Shown in pieces: positions 36,771 through 48,700 of a stretch of DNA of 64,000 bases (position 1 is the stretch's first letter; every line of letters starts with the position of its first letter). The stretch lies in assembly GCF_032362555.1 (NCBI RefSeq), contig NC_083520.1, positions 8,804,001 to 8,868,000 on the forward strand, read 5' to 3'. The stretch comes from Amyelois transitella. Lineage: Eukaryota > Arthropoda > Insecta > Lepidoptera > Pyralidae. A program made the translations under genes and the position numbers. Below the pieces are notes generated by a model that saw only the letters and a list, made by a program, of their open reading frames with translations, had not been told where the DNA came from and ran no database searches.

Positions 36771-38978
36771 TCACATATCCAGACCCAAAACCATATTGTT
36801 CAACTTTTTATTCAGCATATAAGCATGAAGGCTCCCAAGCCTTTGGTAAGCAATTTCATACTCATTTGAAAATAGTTCATAGCGTAAATCAGACACCAGT
36901 TGGTACATTTCTTGAAACAATGTTTTTACAGGTTTGCCAAAGATTATGTTTAGTTCGCAATTAAAACTGTCAACTACACGTTTCTTCAAACATTCAGATA
37001 TCTGTGCCTCTCTGTATTTTTTGTCCCAATCGTCTTGGCTGGCAGTGCACACAAAGCAGGAGCATACTGTATGACATTCCATAAAAATGCTTCTTTTCCT
37101 CTCAATTCTGCTCACCGTATTTTCCAACCAATGACATCTGAAAACAAAAAATAATCATGAACCTTTTTCCATATTTCCCGACGCTTCGGAAAATCTTACT
37201 CTTTGTGTAAGTATTGTACATGCAGAATTAGTTAAGCTTTCAAATTCTTATAAAAGATTTGACATTTTTTTTTTACATAGCATGTTAGTCAAAAACCATT
37301 TACTAACTAATGTAAAGTTTATTTTTATTAGTATTATTTTTTTAAAGGATAATAAGTACTGTTTCATCACTTATGTATATGTGTACATATTGCAATGACT
37401 GAGAGCATGTACTTGTGTGAAAAGTGGGAACCTTAAAAGTCTACTCACACATGTGTCACTGTTAGTTCAGTACCAGCCTGAATAGTTTCTGTCGCCACCA
37501 GAGCAATTGAATCGTTTATGCAAACCTTCTGAACATTTGGCACGCAGCTATGTTTCATCTTTCCTATAAATGGAAACAGTCCTCTATGTCCATTTGTGTG
37601 TACACCAACTCCAACTGAATCACTAACATCAGTGATAAGATTCAGTGTTGTTGTATGGCTATACAAAGAAAGACTCATCAGAATCCTGGCAGTGGCCATC
37701 ATAGAGTCTAGTTTGCTTCTCACATTCTTAGGGCAAAATGTTTGCAAATTCAGTAGTTCTTTCAAAATCATAGCACATGGAAAGCTATTTTGAAAAACAG
37801 CACCATCAACAAAATGGCGGCTGTTATCAAAACTAAAAACAGATTTGGGGTTTGTGCCATCAAATATGTCTTTTATTGTATCTTGTGTCATTCTGTTCAT
37901 TCCAAAGTCTCGAGATAAATCTACGAACTCTTCCCAAGAAGAACACATATTTCTAAGTTTTATGATTACTCGGGTCAACCATATTTCATCATTTTTAATA
38001 TTCTGGAGCTTCCCAATAATTTTGCATTCAACAGAATGATACTCTTTTAAGCAAGATTCCTCACATTCCTTGCTGCAAAACAGGGCAGCCACACATCCTT
38101 TGCATGGAAACAAGTTAAGATCGAGTTTGCGACAATAATAGCAGCTGAAGTATTGGTCTGGATTCTTGGGAGCCCAACTTACAAATGCCTTCTCAAGTAC
38201 CACTAATGTACTGGGAGCAATATCCCTTTTTGCAATCACTTTGGGGACCCCAGACTCTATGACTACATCTATGTCGGCACTGGCGCAGGGTATACTACCA
38301 TGATGACTTTTCAATCGGTAAAACTCATCTGCACTTCTCCTGAAATCACAAAAAGAATTAGAATACATATTGATGTCCTCATCTTGCTCACCATCAGGCA
38401 GATTGACACAGGCAGATTATACATAAAAATAAAACTCATGTTTCAATAAAACAAAACTCCACAAGTTGTCAATGTCAATTTAAAAGAGTTATACAAGCTT
38501 ACCTCAACTCCTGATTATGTTCAGCACGGATGTCATCTGTCCTCATCTGACTAAGAGCTTTGAATTTCAATTGTCTTATATCTTCAAAAACATCTTTGGG
38601 TGTTTCACAATCTACACCCAATGCCGTGGTACAATCCTTTTCACTAGCCTTATACAATTTAGCCGAGAGAAGAACAGCAGATCTGCCTCTATATGCTAAT
38701 TTCTGTGCCAATGAATCATTAGGTGCATATGCTAAGGCTCTATTGTAGTATATTAGAGCTCGCTGCAAATAGCAATTACTGTAATCTCTCTCCCCTTGTT
38801 TACGGTAATGATCAGATTCAGTTTTATTTTTCTTTGCCTCAATCTGGTCTGCATAAGTGATCACTTTAAGTGCAGATAGAGCTACACTGGCGAGGTAATC
38901 TGCATCATCTTTATTTACTTCCATAGCATCTAGAACACCTTTAGATAATAATTCAATGTTTTTGAAATACTTACTCAT
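36771..38978 (-). CDS. SMYD4-like protein: TPR, MYND finger, degraded SET domain
   Basis: Coding exons, in transcript order: 38978-38503, 38339-37449 and 37137-36771, joining to 577 residues. I chose the start at 38978 because a splice acceptor lies just upstream (exon border 39000), pairing with a good donor (exon end 39108) to leave a 5' UTR exon. The order matches SMYD4: N-terminal TPR-like helices (about 60-140; YYNRALAYAPNDSLAQKLAY), the front half of SET, an intact MYND zinc finger (225-264; CYYC, CKGC, CSKEC, HSVEC), the SET core, and post-SET CSCFVC. Family members methylate lysines or act as corepressors. Here three catalytic motifs are changed: the GxG SAM loop reads SGVPKVIA, NHSC reads KHSC (421-424), and the catalytic Tyr of the CYG motif aligns with His455. 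The MYND role probably survives; methylation may not. A poly(A) signal lies at 36696-36691. Confidence 0.9.
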
Positions 38979-39108
38979 TTTGTCAACCAAGAAGAATAAT
39001 CTGTAAATGGATAATTTTTTAGTCGATAGGAGATGATTATACATTGTGAGAAAGTTGGTACTTTAACAATCGTTGACCATGCCTGCAATGATGCAAACAT
39101 TACTTACC

Positions 39109-39763
39109 TTCAAAAAAGAAACAAAGTGGGTAGCTTGTAAACTTTCAAACAAAAAATTCTTTCAATTCCTAATCTTTATCAAATAACAGTTTGTTTAAGT
39201 ATTAAGTAGTAAAAGACTAACAACAATTTTCAATTTACTATGTGCCGGTATATTTTACAAAATCACAGTTCAAATTAATGCTGTAGCCAACCATATGTAT
39301 TCCTAGGGATAATCGATATTACTAGTATTTACGGCTTTGGATACAAGTTCTTCATGACATGGAAGTAGTAAAAAAGTGCATCACCGCATTTTTTAGTTGA
39401 TCACAAACTGGCAAGACTATTTTATACCAAAGTGTCGTCATGTCATGTCTTTTTCTGTCAGCAGAGTTGTCAATGTCAGATCAGCATAGCAACAATACAT
39501 CACATTAGTGACTGACATACAGCCAGCTACTAACTGAGCCAGCAGTCTGACCGTGGACGGATGTTTTGGTCTTACAGATTGTGGAATTAATTTTCTGTGA
39601 TTGTGATCTTTACTTTTAGTTTTGAATTAAATTCCATGCTAATTCAGACTTCTTAGACTATATTTATGCCTGAACCGTTGAGGCTTATTAAATTAGTGGC
39701 TCACCAAAATTTGTGACAACCGCAGGCGCTACTTAGGAGCTACATATAAATTTAAAACTCATA
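39109..39763. promoter_or_regulatory. Divergent intergenic promoter region, SMYD4-like / carrier gene
   Basis: The SMYD4-like gene reads left from a 5' UTR exon beginning somewhere above 39108, and the carrier reads right from ATG 39764. The 650 bases between must hold both start sites. No TATA box at a convincing distance was seen. The block tctgtcagcagagttgtcaa near 39457 and tgactgacatacagccagct near 39511 have initiator-like TCAG words. Confidence 0.5.
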
Positions 39764-42700
39764 ATGGCTCAAAATTCTGCAATAGCACCGAAGGAACGAT
39801 ATATTCCAAATGGTCTGAAATTCGCTTTTGGTGGGCTTGCTGGGTAAGTGAATCTTGTCTTTATTTTATATTGGTACCAAAATCTTAAATTATAAATTTT
39901 ATATGCACATTATTTAATTAGAAAATCGCGACGACATTTATTATCAATGGGATCAAAGGCTTAGAACCTTCCTTTCACTAAAGACTCAATAGTTATAGGA
40001 TAAAACAACCTTGATGACCTTGATAAGCATGTGGAGTTATTTGATAAAAATTCAGGTTATGTAATAACTACTCGAGGCTTTACTGTCATGGGAATGCCCA
40101 GGAGTCCTTGTTCACCTGAACCTGTGTCATCAGAACTTCTTCAATCACTCTACCAATATGACCTTTAACTGTTTCCAATTATCATTTTTTGAGCAGTTAA
40201 GATCCTGTTTCTGCCTGGTATCTCTCAGGTTGATCTTTAACCTCATTTGTGATCTTCCTCTTGGTCTTGTAACCTTGAGACTTCTTATATGATTCTTTTC
40301 TATTCAATTGATCATCCCACTCTCTCTTTAGAACTAGCTGTGTAGTAGTAATTTTATATTTTTATCTTTACTGACTGACAATCAAAATCAATACCTCCAA
40401 ACAGCACAATATTCAGATCAATGGGCCGCAAAGGTCATGAAGTGATTGTTGCTATTTTTAACCAGTACAAGTTTTAGGCATTTTTTCAGTATTGACCTTA
40501 ACAACATGAGTGAATTTTTTGAATGAAGGCAAATAAATTTAATTGCAACAGGCAAATAAATTTATTTGCAAAAAAAAACCAAACAAACCAAACAGCTCAA
40601 CGTGGCCTATCAGTGTCTACCCCGCAAGGGATATAGACATGATGATATGTATGTATGCAACAGGAAGAGTTTCCGTGAGATCTTGTAGGTATATCTTTCA
40701 CCACCTCCACATTGTGCCTAAGCATAATGTTATTCAGCCATTCAAGTATATTCTGTTAATCAATAGAAATCCAAGATAACAATCCACAAATACAAAGTTT
40801 ACCAAGTTGTCCGTATAACAGCTAGTAAATAAATATATATATTATTACGTCTTTAAGTGAGAGATTTCCTGTAAGGGGACTTACAGGAAATCTTGAATAG
40901 ACTGAAAGGGTCAGGTTTTAGCTGTAAAGCAAAATTTTTATTCATTATTATAGGATACTTCATATTGCTTAATAATTGTCATATATTTGGTTTCACAACA
41001 TTGGTTGACATCAAATAAATTACTTACCACTAAGTCTACTACCGCTTCCAAGGCGTCAGTGCAGAAGAAGGAGTAACAAACTGTACTGCAGCATTTCTCA
41101 ACAACTTCACAAATATCCAAACTTGGAATAGAATGTGGACTAGAGAATACATTGTTCAGATTTATTTATATGAAATTTTAAAAATAAATACAATTTTGAT
41201 TTAGGTTCAAATCAAACTACAATTCGTAACATGGTTCTAGTGCCAAGCTCATAAAGAAATTGAATAAATAAACAGGTACACATTTTTCAATTCCAGCATG
41301 GCAGCAACTTGCGTAGTACAACCGTTGGATCTGATAAAAACCCGAATGCAGTTGAGCGGCGGTGGGAGAACATCGTTTGCTGTGGCCGGGGAGATCGTGG
41401 CAAGAGAGGGCTTCTTTTCATTGTACGCAGGGCTCTCGGCAGGCCTGCTGAGACAAGCTACGTACACGACCACTAGACTTGGAGTTTACAACATTCTCTT
41501 CGACTCATATAAGGAGTGAGTATTATTTTGTTTATTCATGGTTAAAATGTCATTGGTATATGTCAGTGCGATAGAAAGGCAATATAATTTTTTTGTTTTA
41601 ATAAATATATACGGGACAAATTACACAGATTGAGTTAGCCTCGAAGTAAGTTACTAAGTACTACTACTACTAGATATTTACTCAACAATACTATATTTTA
41701 TACTAAATACTTATAGATAAACATCCAAGACCCAGGCCAATCAGAAAAAAATCTTTTCTCATCATGCCCTGACCGGGATTCGAACCCAGGACCTCCGGTG
41801 TCACAGACAAGCGTACTACCGCTGCGCCACAGAGGCAGTCTTCAAACTCAATATAAAGTAGTCAGCCTGTTTAGCGGCAGCGTTTGTGTTCTTATTCCTA
41901 CCTCTGATCTACAGGTCCTGGGTTTGGTACCCGGTCAGATCATGATAAAAATTAATGATTTTGGATTTAATTGATCTATCTTCCGAGATAGATCAATTAA
42001 ATCCAAAAGATGGGATGGGTATGGGTGGAGATGGGTATTTTTTTTGTACTCGACATCCGTGTCGAGTACAAAAAAAATACCCATATTAATTTTAGATAAT
42101 TTTCAAAGCCGCTCTCAAACACACAGGTATTGGCGAAATTACCACTTTCATTGAATTGGGGAATTTTTTGCTAAATTTAAAAAAAAAACTTGTCACACTC
42201 AGGCTCACGACCTTTTCGGATCGAATAGAGATTAAGTGTATTAATTTTTTTTTAAAGTCAAACTCTACCAGAAACCTCTTTCGTTAAAATAGAACAGAAT
42301 CTGTTCGCCCATTATTTCTTCATTTGCCTTCGAAAATGCATCTAATGCCTACGCATAAATATCACTACGGCAGTGCAATGGTCGACCTCGGCATTATAAA
42401 TAGGTCGATAAACAAACAATCGCTTCCCTTGTTTACAGCCAAAGTTATTGGAATGCCTAATACATACATAAGAAATTCAGAATTTTAGGTACCGATCGGA
42501 ATTTTGGGGGGAAAAAAGTCCTGCTGACGTAATGTTGCCAAATGATCTGGTTCTGAATACTGGGCAAAAAACATAATTAGTGAGGAAAAATAGAACAAAA
42601 AACTTTCTTATTAATCCTACTAATATTATAAATGCGAAAGTTCGTGAGTATGTCAGTATGGATGTTTGTTACTATTTCACGCAAAAACTAACTTGGCTTA

Positions 42701-45700
42701 ATGATAGAATTGACATTCAAATGGTGGCAGGTTGCTAGCCCATCGCCTAAAAGAAGAATCCCAAGCTTCCTATTTATTTTTTTATTGGTGCTGGGCACGG
42801 CACTATACTACACATTTAAAATACAAATATCTATATATATAAAACTCTTCCGTTACTGAGTGACTGACTGACAGACAACGCACAGTCGAAACTACTGGTC
42901 GTAGACAGCTGAAATTTGGAATGTAGGTTCCTTGGGATATGTAAGGGAGCACTAAGAAAGGATTTTTGGAAATTCAACCCCCAAGGGGGGGAAAAGGGGT
43001 AAAAACGTTTCTATGAAAAATCTTATTCCTTGGGTTTATAAACTTGAAACTTGGCATGAACACGTACATAGGCAAGAAAATATGTTTGACATTATAAGTT
43101 TTTTCAAACTAACCTCCAATCGTGATTTAGGGGGTGCGATTGGGTGACTGATTTATTAACGCACAGCCGAAACCGCTCGGTATAGGAGTCTGAGATTTTG
43201 AACAGAGGTTCCTTTAGTAACATAAGTGAGCACTAAGAAGGGATTTTTGAAATGTCAACCCCCAAGGGGGGGAAACGGGATAAACTGAGCCGGGGCTGCG
43301 GGAAAGTTCTAACGAGATACCGTGGCCCCGGAACGCAAAGGGCAACTGAAGGAACGAGGTGGGTTTTAGTCAGTAAAAGTCTGACACTCCCTTCCGTTCC
43401 ACCCAGAGCGGGAGAGGTCATTTGATGATTTCCCATCCTTAAAAAAAAAGACTTTGTATGACAACTTTCAGTCGTCTCTTTAACATACATAATAACATAC
43501 ATAATTATGTACATACATGCATAACATTAATAACATCACGCCTTTAAATCCCTATTTTGTGTTAACACTACCCATACAAACACTAAAAGGAAACAAGTGA
43601 AGAGACGAAATTTGTCCGCATCCATTTTCACCTAAATTCTTAACGTTAATGAGATTTACTTTTTATTATCAGGTCAACCTAATAGCCTCACATGTACGTA
43701 TAACTTCGTAAGAATTTTCTTTCAACTCCTAACCGTTGAGGAGTTGTACCTTCCATCATCAGCTCATTCACATGGGATGATGACTATCAGACGCAAATAC
43801 TTAAACAGATCTATGAAATTGTCAAAAACGTAAATGCCTGTAAATTTGAGGTTTGCCCTTGATTTCCCTGGAATACCATCATCAGATCCTGACTAGGTAA
43901 CAACGGGACCAACTTGAAAGTATACTCTACCGAACAAAAAAAGAATCACGTAAATCGGTCCATAAATCTCGGCGTTATCGGTATGCATAAATAAAACACC
44001 CGAATTTTATTTTCTATTAACTATCACGAGGCTACATCATCCCTGAGTAACACAGGCTATATTTAATTCCAGTTGTAACAAGATTTCAGCCTGTGGAAGA
44101 AAAAGCCCTGTCGAGATCATTAAAAAACGCTATATATATAACCGAATTACACGTGGGCGAAGCCGCGGGCGGAAAGCTAGTCACTTTATAAAATCAATAT
44201 CTATTTAAAGACACGCTGGTCTTTGCCCCTGAGAGACTTTAGCATTCACGTCATCGCTTACCTACATTGAGAAAGATTATCTGCTACTAGAGAGCGCCCG
44301 CGGCTCCGCCTACGTAAAACGAAAAATCCCGTTAACTTCCATTCCCGCGGGAATTTCGGGAAATCCTCTCTTAGTGCTCCGCTACATGCTCAAAGGAATT
44401 TTCACAGCAAATTTCAACTTTTTACGCTCAGTAGTTTCGACTGTGCGTTGTCCGTCAGTCATTGAGTAACGGAATAATTTACGGAAATGTTGACGTACTC
44501 GTAAAATAATACAATTCATCAGTCGTTCAGTCAGAATCCTACGAAATTAAAACTTCCTGGGAAATTTATGAACTTGCGGTTTTTGTTAATTTTCGGTGAC
44601 ATAGGTGTACATTGATGGACTAATTATCCAAAAGCTGATGTCAGCGACCTCATTCGCCCGCTTTGTTAAAATCAGGTGTTGCCATTGTCAACGGCAGCTA
44701 GTATACAAAAAAAAGGGTTCAGATACCTAACGCATGCGTTCCAGTTCTCCCGTGGACCATTTGCAACTTAACAAAATAATTTTGTGGCACCAGATCATTT
44801 TCACAATTTCATTCAAATCTATCTTGTAATCAATTGTGATACAAAAAGAATTTTTTTTTCTAATTCTTGTATTTCCAACTGCAATGTTTTCGGTGTTCTA
44901 CATTAATTTTTTGCAAATAAAATATTCTAATCGTATGAAAACTTTTCTATACTCAGAAAATGTATGTTTTGTATGTTTGTCCGCGATTATCTCGCATTTC
45001 GCTGAACTGATTTTGATGCGGTTTTAAGGAAAGTGTTTGATACACAGAAGAGAAAGAGAAGGTTTTAGAAGTTTAACCGTCTTCAAAAAAGTAGGATATC
45101 AATTGGAGGCGGTTCTCTTTTTATTTTACTAAAGTTATTGCTGGATTATAATAGATAGTGTGATACCTAAGTGTAAATAGTACAGATAACACATGCTAAC
45201 TTTATTTTTGGGCACGATCATACTAAAACAAAAGTGGCCAGTTATCAGTAACCGACGATGTTATATGTTGATGATAACATGTATATTACAGTATGATAAA
45301 AATAGTTTAGTTTCTCATTGCGCAAGATTTGACCTGACGGGTAATATCTGGCGATCTTTTAGACAATAATAAGTATATTATTATCACAACAACCGCTGGT
45401 TTTTTTGTTAATTTACAAAATAATAACATAATACTTTTGCTTTTATTTCAAAAAGATATTCAATCATTGAAATTACTCGAAACAATTTGAAAGAAAATCA
45501 TATTTACGTTTTATTAAAAAAAATTAACGTACAAGAGTTTCTGGCTATGCGATTTTCGGCATAAATAATGTTATTATATATACAAATGTTAATTACTAGC
45601 TTGCACCCGAGTGAAAAGTACCCTATGTTTAATTCTCCGTTCTATTTACTATATCTACGCAAAATTTCATAGAGATCGGTTCAGTATTTTTTGACATGTA

Positions 45701-48700
45701 AGACGAAAAAAACAGAGTTTCACCATAATATTAGTTTGGATTTTTTGATTTTAAGAGAAAAAAATTATTAATTAATTAGTCCATTCGTTCTTAAATTATG
45801 TTTAAAACTAGTATCTAACAATTATGTTTATGTTAAAAAGCAGAAGGTTCGTTTATGTTTCATATTACAGACTGTCTACAACAATAAGACATTGGTTTAA
45901 ATTATTATACTAGTTAGTACTTGGTAAGTACAGTCAGCGCAAGAATAGCAATTTCAATTGTATTTTGAAAAAGATCTAAATAGGTTAATTACGTGGCTAG
46001 TCAGGTCCGAAGTAGACTTTACTTTCACAATATTTCTATTTAAACAAGAGATGACATTTTGAAGCCAATTTTCGCCTTTTTCAATTATGTGGTCTCGTCT
46101 AAAATACAAAAAGAAACAACGGCCAGTAAATAAAGGAACTATTTCAAACAAGCTCAAATTAACTACATAATCGAATCAAACATTCAAAATGACGTCAGCG
46201 TTAATTTCTCACAACTCCCCCTGTTTCATATAGGAATTTATGAAATAAAACACATTCGAGATTCAGTTGCATGATGACGCCATCACAAACTGTTTTATTG
46301 TATCTCCGTTACAAACTGTTTTATTCTCTTGACAATGACATTGACACTCATAGATAATTAATCATATGACACACCCCCTTCCAATCCATTGGTATTTTAG
46401 GGATAAACACATGAAAAAAAACTATATTTTGTTTTGCCGACTGTAGTAACTGACGCACTATCATTTACAGCCAATTAGAGCTCATAGCGAAGCTAAACTA
46501 TGTTAGCATGATATTTTGCATTCTGTAAAGCATATAAACTACTGCATATATCTATGAGTAGACTAGCGTCTGGGCTAACACTGTGACATTTGCGGAGAAG
46601 AAGAGTACTTTTTGGTACATTTTTGGATGTAAATTGTCATATTTTTATTTGTATTTTGTACCAAATAAACATTTTTTTAATTTTTATTTCTTTCTTTGCT
46701 GCATATAAAATTCGAATTTTGGATTACTAATAACCATCTTTTGAATAGTTCTCGTCTATAGAGGCCTTTATAAAATAGAATATACATATGTTTAAAAAAA
46801 TCTATTATACATGTAGAAAAGTCAAGGACAATCCTTAATTTCAGCTTCTACAACTACCAGTTTTTTTATTGCCTTTAAATAGGTACGTAGTGTAGATTGT
46901 GGTGGAAAATGAATAAATGCATACATATGCATATGGTCACGACTATGGTCCGTGCGGGGTAGACAGAGCCAACAGTCTTGAAAAGACTGAATGGCCACAT
47001 TCATTTATTTGGCTATATTTCTATCATTAATAGAATTGAGATTCAAATAGTGACAGGTTGCTAGCCCATCGCCTAAAAAAGAATCCCAAGTTTGTAAGAC
47101 TATCCTTAGTCGCCTTTTACGACATCCATGGGAAAGAGATGGAGTGGTACTATTCTTTTTTGCATTGGTGCCGGGAACCACACGGCACGAAAATGAATAA
47201 ATTTTGGACGTTTTCAGACGAAATGCTGGCGCCGCCCCCGGATTCGGCATTAAAACCTTATTGGGTGTGGCCGCGGGTTCTATAGGCGCGTTCGTGGGCA
47301 CCCCGGCGGAGGTGGCCCTCATCCGCATGACGGCTGACGGGAGACTGCCCAAGGAACAGAGGAGGAACTACAAGAACGTTGGAGACGCCTTGATAAGGTT
47401 AGTCAGTGTTGCGCGACATGAAGATTGTACTGAACTAGTTGTAGTAAATACTTGTTTTTGTTTGTTTATACTATTGGTAATTTCTACCAATTACCTATTT
47501 TAAAAATATTTTACAGAGACTATCGCCATCTAAGCTATCGAAAGAATCATTAGTCATTTTTACGAACCCAATGTTAGGCCGCTTGACAAATTGTCAGAAT
47601 ATATGCCTACATATATAATGTCATTATCCCTTACGGAGTAGAGAGAGTCATGTGTGTCGAAATCTGAAAATCCACAGGTACCATTTCAATGATGGATTTG
47701 AAGTTCAGATTCAGAAAATTTGTCTCAAACAACTAGTGCTGAGTCTTCAAAAATAGTCATTAGTACAGTCGCCTGCAGATAAACTTACATATCTGAATGT
47801 AGACAGGATAATCCGGATTGGGATTCAATAGTCGTCGTCTCTAGTCTCTGCCTACCCCTCCGGGAAAGAGGCGTGATTTTATGTATGTATGTTCAGCAGA
47901 ATGTGGTCTTTCAGTCTTGGCGAGATATTTTAGAAAACTGTTTCAAAACATCTACAGGTACATATATGTATGGTTGGCGCGTAACTTATTAATACAATGT
48001 TAAATGTTTGTCATTCGGCGCCATCTTGTTACAAATGTGATTGACACTTACAAACTAATTGTTTTGGCTATTTTTAAGCGTCCACTCGCCACTGACTCGA
48101 ACTCTACTGGTTTTAATGGCTTGATACAAAGAAAAATTTTTTTTTTTTATTATTATTTTTTTATTTCAAAATTGATAATTACAGTTGCCAATACTTTTGA
48201 CTATACGATGTAGCAAATTCGATTTCTCATTGTCCCTTTTCTAGCTTGAAAATATTTATAGAAGAATTTTTCAATTTTATTGTTAACACTTCGTTTTTTT
48301 TTCTGATCTTATGTTCACGTTGTCTTGCTTGAGAGCCAATTGAAATTAAAAAAAATAAAAATATTTATTTATAGGATTGTGAAAGAAGAAGGTGTATTGA
48401 AGTTATGGCGGGGCGCGACCCCCACAGTGGGGCGGGCCATGGTCGTGAATGCGGCTCAGCTGAGTACATATTCACAGGTCAGTAAGTTAGTTATATACAT
48501 CACATATAATCACGTCTATATCCCTTGCGGGGTAGACAAACCTAAAAAGAATCCAAGTTTGTAAGCCTATCCCTTAGTCGCCTTTTACGACATCGATGGG
48601 AAAGAGATGGAGTGGATGTAGCTGTATGTTTGTTAAAGTTTAAACGTACATTCATACATAAAATTACGCCTCTTACCCGGAGGGATAGGCAGAGACTACA

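Noticed and set aside
43233-43514. 93-codon minus-strand frame
   Set aside because: It lies inside the non-autonomous Helitron and resembles no helicase or Rep protein.
47005-47352. 115-codon minus-strand frame
   Set aside because: It is antisense to carrier exon 3 plus an R1 repeat, so it is a shadow frame.
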